This document shows, one piece after another, positions 7,113 to 12,012 of a stretch of DNA of 12,012 bases (positions are counted from its first letter, which is position 1; every line of letters begins with the position of its first letter). The notes beneath the pieces were generated by a model. It was not told the origin of the DNA, searched no databases, and saw nothing but the letters and a program-made list of their open reading frames with translations. Source of the DNA: Desulfobacterales bacterium. GTDB lineage: Bacteria > Desulfobacterota > Desulfobacteria > Desulfobacterales > Desulfosalsimonadaceae. The translations under genes and the position numbers were made by a program. Where the stretch lies: assembly GCA_018334855.1 (NCBI GenBank), contig JAGXLE010000017.1, positions 1 to 12,012 on the forward strand, given 5' to 3'.

Positions 7113-7171
7113 AAAACCCGCCCGTCGCATTCTTATAATATGCATACATAAGAAATGCCGGGATAGGTTTT
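7113..7171 (-). terminator. Large terminator-like hairpin after the acyl-CoA dehydrogenase operon
   Basis: Nested arms AAAACC/GGTTTT, CCCG/CGGG, GCATT/AATGC and CTTAT/ATAAG fold into one long stem with small internal loops and an AT-rich loop around TATGCATA. It starts about 27 bases past the stop of the 387 aa dehydrogenase. On the minus strand the stem ends in GGTTTT followed by ACAGTTTT, which fits intrinsic termination and separates this unit from the livK promoter. Confidence 0.7.
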
Positions 7172-7197
7172 ACTCCAACATGGACTGTTTATTTCTC

Positions 7198-8361
7198 CTA
7201 CCGGCTGGCTTTTCGGTATCCCAAGCGATCATTTGCAATAATATGCTTGCAGATATTTGCCGAGCCCTCGACGATTACATACGTGGGAATATCGCGGTAG
7301 TATCTTGCCAGCGGATACTCGGTTGAATATCCGTAAGCGCCCATGATGCGCATGGCCGATTCCGCACACCGCATGGCCACTTCGCCGGCCATGTACTTGG
7401 CCTGGGCCACTTCATAGCCGTTGTTCACATTGCCCTGGTCTTTCTGCCAGGCAGCCTTGTAAACCAGCAGACGCGCGGCTTCTATATCAGTGGCCATCCG
7501 GGCGATTTTGTCCTGATTCATCTGGAATTTACCGATCTGACGGCCGAACTGGGTGCGCTGATTGCAGTATTTCAGAGCAATCTCATAGCACGCCTGCGCA
7601 CATCCCACAGCACCCGCGGCAGCAGAGAGCCGGGTGTTTGCAAGGGAGCTGAAAACTATTTTTGCACCCTCTCCCTGCCTGCCCAGCAGGTTTTCCTTGG
7701 GCACCGGAGTGTTATTGAAAAAAATCTCACCGGTGGGCGAACTGTGTGAGCCCAGCTTATCGATATCAGTGGTTGTCACCCCGGAAAAATTTTTCGGCTC
7801 CACCACCAGTGCCGACATGCCCTTGCTGCCGGCATCAGGATCCGTGTAGCAATAAATCACTGCCGCATCGCACTGGTTGGCATTGGAGATCCAGGTCTTG
7901 GAACCGTTTAAAACAAAGTGATCACCCTTGTCTTGGGCTACGGTCTGCATAGACATCACATCAGAGCCGGCATCCGGCTCGGTAATTGCAAAGGCACCCA
8001 GCATTTCCCCAGAGCACAGCTTCGGGACGTACTTTTTCTTTGCCTCCTCTGTGCCGTATAAATAGATGGGATATGCGCAGCCGATGCCTATCAGGTTGAT
8101 CTGCACGCGCAGCGAGCTCGAAGCCCTGGCTATTTCCTCGGTGGTTATGGCCGCAGCCATCCAGCCGGCATCCTCGCCGCCGTATTCTTCCGGAATAACC
8201 GTTCCGACAAATCCCAGTTCCGCCATCGGTTTGATGGCTTCTTCTACCGGCAGGTAGTTATCGGCATCCCACTGGTCGGCAAAGGGAGCGATCTTCTTGT
8301 CGGCAAATTCGCGCACCGCCTTCTGCAGCATCTTGTGTTCCTTGGAAAGTTCAAATTGCAT
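7198..8361 (-). CDS. Acyl-CoA dehydrogenase, resembling non-decarboxylating glutaryl-CoA dehydrogenase
   Basis: This FAD flavoprotein of 387 residues removes two hydrogens from the alpha-beta carbons of an acyl-CoA and passes electrons to ETF. The order is N-terminal helical domain (1-115), beta domain with AITEPDAGSDVMS (125-137) and TWISN (156-160), then C-terminal domain with the family motif MRIMGAYGYSTEYPLARYYRD. The catalytic base is Glu365 in VEGSANICK. Arg85 in SSLRVQIN aligns without gaps to the Arg of human glutaryl-CoA dehydrogenase that holds the distal carboxylate. The residue before the catalytic Glu is Val364, where decarboxylating enzymes have Tyr. That Tyr-to-Val change is the published mark of the non-decarboxylating Desulfococcus enzyme. 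AAGGAG lies seven bases before ATG. It is the last gene of the operon. Benzylsuccinyl-CoA or another acyl-CoA remains possible. Confidence 0.93.
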   Translation of the reverse strand: MQFELSKEHKMLQKAVREFADKKIAPFADQWDADNYLPVEEAIKPMAELGFVGTVIPEEYGGEDAGWMAAAITTEEIARASSSLRVQINLIGIGCAYPIYLYGTEEAKKKYVPKLCSGEMLGAFAITEPDAGSDVMSMQTVAQDKGDHFVLNGSKTWISNANQCDAAVIYCYTDPDAGSKGMSALVVEPKNFSGVTTTDIDKLGSHSSPTGEIFFNNTPVPKENLLGRQGEGAKIVFSSLANTRLSAAAGAVGCAQACYEIALKYCNQRTQFGRQIGKFQMNQDKIARMATDIEAARLLVYKAAWQKDQGNVNNGYEVAQAKYMAGEVAMRCAESAMRIMGAYGYSTEYPLARYYRDIPTYVIVEGSANICKHIIANDRLGYRKASR

Positions 8362-8432
8362 TTAAAATCTCCTTGTTATTAACCTCTTTCAAATACGCCG
8401 GCAATTCCCGGCCCGCCGCCGTATCTTCCCAC

Positions 8433-8470
8433 CGGTGTTCTCACACCGCTCGCAATGACAATGCTGTCAT
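8433..8470. repeat. Tandem small hairpins with a TGTCATTGCGAGCG core
   Basis: The spacer between the two dehydrogenase genes holds CGGTGT/ACACCG (8433-8448, 4-base loop) followed by ATGACA/TGTCAT (8455-8470, 4-base loop). On the minus strand, 8460-8447 reads TGTCATTGCGAGCG. From memory this is the core of a dispersed GTCATTGCGAGCGA-type repeat found in many deltaproteobacterial genomes. It looks like a degenerate copy. It could stabilise or attenuate the mRNA between the genes. Confidence 0.5.
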
Positions 8471-8493
8471 CAGAAATATTTTATCGCTCCTTC

Positions 8494-10281
8494 TTAAAAC
8501 CCTGCATCCGGGATTTCCACGATCTCGCGCCCGTCACGCAGGCATGTCATGGCACGTTCAATGATGTGGGGCAGTGTAATATCTGCATAAAAAGTGGACT
8601 GGGCCACTTTACCCCTGTAAAAATCATTTTTTCTGCCCTTTTTGCCTGCCCGGTCATATGATATCAGGGCCATATCAAGCAACCGCCACACCATTATGAG
8701 CTCTGCAAAGCTTATCAGGGCCGGGTAACTGTAAGAAGCCCACTGTATGCGGTCTGACTCGTTTCTGGCCCGCATTTCTTCCGCCATCCCACGCACTTTT
8801 ATATAAGCGTTTTCAAGGTCGCCGACATACCTGCCAAGGCCTTCATGATCCCGGTTTTTCTCCAGAAAAGAAGTTATTTCCGTGCAGAAGGCCTCAAACA
8901 TGGCGCCCTCGTTAATGCGCATCTTGCGGCCCATAAGATCTATGGCCTGTATGCCGTTTGTCCCCTCGTAAAGGCTCATAATCTTGGCATCGCGCAGGTA
9001 CTGCTCAATGGGATAATCCTTACAGTAACCGTAGCCGCCCAGGCACTGCATGGCTGTTTCGCAGACGCGGAAGCCGGTATCCGAACAATAGGCCTTGACA
9101 ATGGGGGTCATGAAATCGGTAAGTGCCTGATAATGCTTACGGGCTTGCCCGTCTGTGCCTTCTTCGGCAAGCTCGGCCCAGAAAGCCGACGTATAGATCA
9201 TCGAGCGCATGCCGTCAACCGCGGCCTTCATCCACAAAAGCATGCGGCGCACGTCCGGATGGTCGATAATCGGGACGTAGCCTTCTTTTCTTTTGGCCAC
9301 GTCTGTCCCCTGGATTCGCTGCCGGCTGTATTCAAGGGCGTTCTGATAGGCCGCGCTGCCAAGCGTCATGCCCGAAACACCGGTGTTAATCCGGGCCGAG
9401 TTCATCATCTGGAACATGTGGGCCAGACCCTTGTTGGGCTCGCCGCACAGGTAGCCTATGCATCCGTCTTTGGACCCAAATGAGAGGGCTGCTGTCGGAG
9501 AGGCGTGCAGCCCCAGCTTTTCTTCTATCCCGGTGCAGACCACGTCGTTTGATTCGCCGGGCTGGCCGTTTTCGTCCAGGCGGTATTTGGGGACCACAAA
9601 AAGCGAGATCCCTTTTACACCTTCAGGGGCGCCCTCTATGCGGGCAAGAATCAGATGAACTACATTGTCTGCAATGTCGTGGTCTCCCCAGGAAATAAAA
9701 ATTTTGCTCCCCTTAATCCGGTAATAATCGCCTTCCGGATAGGCCATGGTCTGGGTTGCAGCCAGGTTGGAGCCGGCCTCTGGTTCGGTCAGACACATGG
9801 TTCCAGAAAAGGTTCCGTTATACATCCTGGGAACAAAAGCCTGCTTGAGCTCCTCTGTGCCGAAGCTTTCGATAAGATGCGCCGCCCCGTGGGTCAGGCT
9901 CGGGGCCATGTTAAAAGACTGGCACGCGCCGTACATGAAGTCGTTTATGACGATACGCATCATGTGCGGAAATCCCTGGCCGCCGTATTCCGGATCGCGC
10001 GCTGCCGCTGTCCAGCCGTCTTGGCCGTACTGCTTAAACACCTCCCTGAATTCAGGCGGGCAGATCACTTTTCCCTTTTCGTAATAAACCCCTTTTTCCT
10101 CGCCTATCTCGTTTAACGGAGCCACGGCTTTTTTGGCAAAGCGTATGGCCTCTGTGACAAGCAGATCCAGAGTTTCTTCGGTCAGCGACTCGTAGCGCTC
10201 AAGACTGCAGAGACTGCCGTAGTTGAGCTGCTCCTTTAATATGAAAAACACGTCTTTCTGGTTGATTTTATAATGCGTCAT
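8494..10281 (-). CDS. Long-form acyl-CoA dehydrogenase (about 600 aa, DmdC-like architecture)
   Basis: This FAD-dependent acyl-CoA dehydrogenase has 595 residues, far longer than the usual 380-400. The extra parts are an N-terminal segment (about 1-45, MTHYKINQKDVFFILKE) and a C-terminal helical domain (about 465-595). The same layout is seen in the family that includes 3-methylmercaptopropionyl-CoA dehydrogenase and several long fatty acyl-CoA dehydrogenases of anaerobes. The FAD motif MCLTEPEAGSN is at 162-172, KIFISWGDHD at 193-202, the family motif CLGGYGYCKDYPIEQYLRD near 413-431, and the likely catalytic Glu439 in YEGTNGIQ. The start at 10281 is chosen because GGGAGAA lies just upstream; a start at 10425 would run into the preceding gene. 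It lies 16 bp after the hydroxyacyl-CoA dehydrogenase. The substrate cannot be told from sequence alone. Confidence 0.94.
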   Translation of the reverse strand: MTHYKINQKDVFFILKEQLNYGSLCSLERYESLTEETLDLLVTEAIRFAKKAVAPLNEIGEEKGVYYEKGKVICPPEFREVFKQYGQDGWTAAARDPEYGGQGFPHMMRIVINDFMYGACQSFNMAPSLTHGAAHLIESFGTEELKQAFVPRMYNGTFSGTMCLTEPEAGSNLAATQTMAYPEGDYYRIKGSKIFISWGDHDIADNVVHLILARIEGAPEGVKGISLFVVPKYRLDENGQPGESNDVVCTGIEEKLGLHASPTAALSFGSKDGCIGYLCGEPNKGLAHMFQMMNSARINTGVSGMTLGSAAYQNALEYSRQRIQGTDVAKRKEGYVPIIDHPDVRRMLLWMKAAVDGMRSMIYTSAFWAELAEEGTDGQARKHYQALTDFMTPIVKAYCSDTGFRVCETAMQCLGGYGYCKDYPIEQYLRDAKIMSLYEGTNGIQAIDLMGRKMRINEGAMFEAFCTEITSFLEKNRDHEGLGRYVGDLENAYIKVRGMAEEMRARNESDRIQWASYSYPALISFAELIMVWRLLDMALISYDRAGKKGRKNDFYRGKVAQSTFYADITLPHIIERAMTCLRDGREIVEIPDAGF

Positions 10282-10297
10282 TGGTTCTCCCTGAAAA

Positions 10298-11170
10298 TTA
10301 CTGCTTTCGGCTGCCGTCGGGATTATATTCGTACCATCCTTTGCCGGTCTTTCTGCCAAGATGGCCGGCCTTGACCTTTCTTCTGAGCAGCAGGGGCGGG
10401 TAAAAGCGCGGATCGCCTGTTTCATGGTAGCAGGCCATCATGGCGCCGTAGGTGACATCCAGGCCCACCATGTCGCCGGTTTCAAATATTCCCATCCGAC
10501 GCCCCGAGGCAAGCCGCAAGCCCTTGTCGATGTCTTCACAAGTGGCCACCCCCTGCTCTACCAGGTTCATGGCTTCGATGGTGGAGGGAAAGTTGATGCG
10601 ATTGATCACAAAACCGGCCACATCCCGGTTGACCATTATGGGCTCTTTTCCGATATCCGCAACAAACTGCCGTCCTGCTTCAGCCGTATCATCGGAAGTG
10701 GTAATCCCTTTTATCACCTCTACTGCCATCATCATGGGCACAGGTGAAAAAAAGTGTATGCCCAGGACTTTTTCCGGCCGGGATGTCATGGCTGCAAGCT
10801 CGGTTATGGGTATAGCAGATGTATTGGAGGCAATCAGGGTCTGCTGACCGCAGGTCGAATCGAGTTCGGAAAAAATCTGCTGTTTGAGCTCCAGATTTTC
10901 AAACACGGCCTCAATCACCAAATCCGCGTCTTTTGCCGGGCTCATGTCCGATACCGTCTGGATACGTGCCATAACGGTATCTTTATCCTCTAAAATTCTT
11001 CCTTTTTCCGCAAATTTGCCCACAGACCAGGAAATATTGTCAAAGCTTTTCTTTAGCGCTTCTTCGGACTTATCAGTCACGCAAACGTTCATCTTCGCCT
11101 GTGCGCACACCTGGGCTATACCTCCGCCCATAAGGCCCGCGCCTATAACAAATACCGATTTTACCGTCAT
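10298..11170 (-). CDS. NAD-dependent 3-hydroxyacyl-CoA dehydrogenase (3-hydroxybutyryl-CoA dehydrogenase type)
   Basis: This 290-residue stand-alone enzyme is the usual length for Hbd/PaaH-type proteins. It oxidises a (3S)-hydroxyacyl-CoA to the 3-ketoacyl-CoA with NAD+, or works in reverse with NAD(P)H. The N-terminal Rossmann fold has GAGLMGGGIA (10-19), and Asp33 at the end of the second strand favours NAD. ASNTSAIPITEL gives the conserved Ser118. His139 in GIHFFSPVPMM and Glu151, 12 residues later, form the catalytic pair. DVAGFVINRI (183-192) opens the C-terminal dimerisation domain, which ends GRKTGKGWYEY as usual. AAGGAGG lies five bases before ATG. It sits between the hydratase remnant and the long acyl-CoA dehydrogenase and supplies the third step of beta-oxidation. 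The family is sure; chain-length preference is unknown. Confidence 0.95.
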   Translation of the reverse strand: MTVKSVFVIGAGLMGGGIAQVCAQAKMNVCVTDKSEEALKKSFDNISWSVGKFAEKGRILEDKDTVMARIQTVSDMSPAKDADLVIEAVFENLELKQQIFSELDSTCGQQTLIASNTSAIPITELAAMTSRPEKVLGIHFFSPVPMMMAVEVIKGITTSDDTAEAGRQFVADIGKEPIMVNRDVAGFVINRINFPSTIEAMNLVEQGVATCEDIDKGLRLASGRRMGIFETGDMVGLDVTYGAMMACYHETGDPRFYPPLLLRRKVKAGHLGRKTGKGWYEYNPDGSRKQ

Positions 11171-11251
11171 TTCCGCCTCCTTGACTTTACTCTCAATCCC
11201 GGAAAATCATACTCCGGCGACTGATTGAAATATCTAAAAACAAGTAGGAAC

Positions 11252-11494
11252 TCAGGAAAACTGTGAGAAATCCGGATCCCTGCGCTCGAAAAACGCCGCC
11301 AGGGCCTCTTTGCATTCCGCCGAAGACAGCCTTTGAGCGAAATGTTCGAATTCTTCGGCCATGGTTCCTGCAATATGGTCGGCAACCGATCTTTTCAGCA
11401 GGGCCTTGGTCAGCCTGGCGGATGCCGGCGGCTGCTTGGCCAGTTTTTTTGCCTGTTCAAAAGCCTTTCCCATTATGGAGCCGATATCTGTCAT
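11252..11494 (-). CDS. Orphan C-terminal segment of an enoyl-CoA hydratase (80 aa, probably a remnant)
   Basis: The 80 residues match only the last third of a crotonase-fold protein: a helix around AKQPPASARLTKALLKRS, then EEFEHFAQRLSSAECKEALAAF and the closing FERRDPDFSQF. This is the C-terminal trimerisation helix and the standard end of enoyl-CoA hydratases, which are normally about 260 residues. The CoA-binding and oxyanion-hole segments and the catalytic glutamates are absent. Upstream on the minus strand the frame soon meets a TGA, and I see no crotonase sequence in the other frames. A modest AGGG lies about 11 bases before the ATG. It heads the catabolic operon, 81 bp before the hydroxyacyl-CoA dehydrogenase, so a hydratase probably once stood here. 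It cannot be an active hydratase by itself; expression as a small accessory protein is possible but unsupported. Confidence 0.6.
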   Translation of the reverse strand: MTDIGSIMGKAFEQAKKLAKQPPASARLTKALLKRSVADHIAGTMAEEFEHFAQRLSSAECKEALAAFFERRDPDFSQFS

Positions 11495-11580
11495 TTGACC
11501 CGTCCCTGTTATACCGCGTGATAAGGCTGTATTTTTTCAGAAAGGCTTGTTTTCAGGATCTCAGTAATATATCGTTTCAG

Positions 11581-11609
11581 AACCTAACCGAGGTTTCCAA
11601 GACTGTCAA
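11581..11609 (-). promoter_or_regulatory. Possible promoter of the acyl-CoA oxidation operon
   Basis: On the minus strand a perfect TTGACA (11609-11604) is followed after 17 bases by TAGGTT (11586-11581), a weak -10 box with three matches. It faces the remnant hydratase, hydroxyacyl-CoA and acyl-CoA dehydrogenase genes and is the best candidate in the divergent spacer. Confidence 0.35.
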
Positions 11610-11680
11610 TACTATTTTTGGAAAAATCATAGTGAAAATTTAAAAAAAGACCTTCTTTTTACCATACCACTAAAAAATTA

Positions 11681-11693
11681 GCTTGACACAAGC
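11681..11693 (+). promoter_or_regulatory. Palindrome over the -35 box of the TetR-family gene
   Basis: GCTTG-ACA-CAAGC is a perfect 5-bp inverted repeat that contains a TTGACA (11683-11688). The -10 region is less clear (TAATAC or ATACAT near 11704-11711). A palindrome over a promoter in front of a TetR gene suggests an autoregulatory operator. The arms are short, so chance is possible. Confidence 0.4.
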
Positions 11694-11764
11694 AGCTTTA
11701 TTTTAATACATGTTTAATTCAGACATATACTACAGCAAAATTCACGCCAACAGGTGACTTCAAG

Positions 11765-12012
11765 ATGCAGTCCAGGACGTCCAGGTCAAATCCCAGAAAT
11801 TTAAAAAATCCCAAAAAAGGAGCGGCCATTGTAAAGGCTGCAGAACACATCTTCGCCAGAAAAGGATTCCAGGCCGCCACTGTTGCTGATATAGCAAAAA
11901 AGGCCAAGGTCTCTGAAGCCACCATTTACGAATATTTTTCGTCCAAGGAAGAGCTTCTGTTTGCCATTCCGGCTGAAACCATCCGGGAGTACCAGGAAAA
12001 AAACCGCGAAAT
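11765..12012 (+). CDS. TetR-family transcriptional regulator, N-terminal part (cut by window edge)
   Basis: Only the first 82 codons are in the window. After a basic tail (MQSRTSRSNPRNLKNPKK) comes a TetR_N DNA-binding domain: AIVKAAEHIFARKGFQAATV, then the helix-turn-helix ADIAKKAKVSEATIYEYFSSKEELLF (about 41-66), with the conserved Tyr-Phe and KEELL signature. The ligand-binding domain lies beyond base 12012. AGGTGA precedes the ATG at a normal distance. The gene is divergent from the acyl-CoA oxidation operon across 270 bp. TetR proteins in this position commonly repress the neighbouring catabolic genes until an acyl-CoA or related ligand binds. That role is inferred from position only. 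Confidence 0.92.
   Translation, partial: MQSRTSRSNPRNLKNPKKGAAIVKAAEHIFARKGFQAATVADIAKKAKVSEATIYEYFSSKEELLFAIPAETIREYQEKNRE

Noticed and set aside
8845..9483. 212-codon open frame on the plus strand inside the long acyl-CoA dehydrogenase
   Set aside because: It is antisense to a well-matched enzyme, has no domain similarity and no sensible ribosome-binding site; it arises from codon bias.
11167..11385. 72-codon minus-strand frame between the hydratase remnant and the hydroxyacyl-CoA dehydrogenase
   Set aside because: It overlaps the hydratase-like frame in another phase and has no family similarity.

Overview
The window looks like part of the chromosome of an anaerobic, probably sulfate-reducing bacterium of the Desulfobacterota (Desulfobacterales-like). 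This is inferred from gene content: an aldehyde:ferredoxin oxidoreductase-type tungstoenzyme, two acyl-CoA dehydrogenases with a 3-hydroxyacyl-CoA dehydrogenase, a Liv-type ABC importer, and an acyl-CoA dehydrogenase that resembles the non-decarboxylating glutaryl-CoA dehydrogenase of Desulfococcus. No marker gene fixes the taxon. Almost all genes lie on the minus strand.

Layout by coordinate. 1-625 (minus) is the N-terminal part of an aldehyde ferredoxin oxidoreductase cut by the window edge. 626-983 is AT-rich and has no gene. 984-1580 (plus) is a heavily decayed PAS-GGDEF-EAL signalling gene of which only scraps of each domain survive in shifting frames. 1587-1636 is a hairpin between the converging units. 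1642-6814 (minus) is a transport operon read livK-livH-livM-livG-livF followed by a small universal stress protein. It has a good sigma-70-type promoter at 6999-7027, a structured leader of about 180 nt, and a strong GC hairpin between livK and livH. 7113-7171 is a large terminator-like hairpin separating this unit from the catabolic one.

7198-11494 (minus) is a CoA-thioester oxidation operon. In transcription order it has an 80-residue orphan C-terminus of an enoyl-CoA hydratase, an NAD-dependent 3-hydroxyacyl-CoA dehydrogenase, a long (595 aa) acyl-CoA dehydrogenase and a 387 aa acyl-CoA dehydrogenase. Diverging from it at 11765 (plus) is the start of a TetR-family regulator, whose promoter region carries a short palindrome over its -35 box.

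How the parts may fit (inference): the importer brings in an organic acid or amino acid, other loci activate it to a CoA ester, and the dehydrogenases oxidise it, with electrons passing to ETF. The TetR protein probably senses an acyl-CoA or similar ligand and controls the divergent operon. A complete enoyl-CoA hydratase, a thiolase, a CoA ligase and ETF are all absent here, so the pathway is incomplete within this window. The most informative observation is the active-site pattern of the 387 aa dehydrogenase, which points to a dicarboxylyl-CoA substrate such as glutaryl-CoA. I found no convincing entirely new system.
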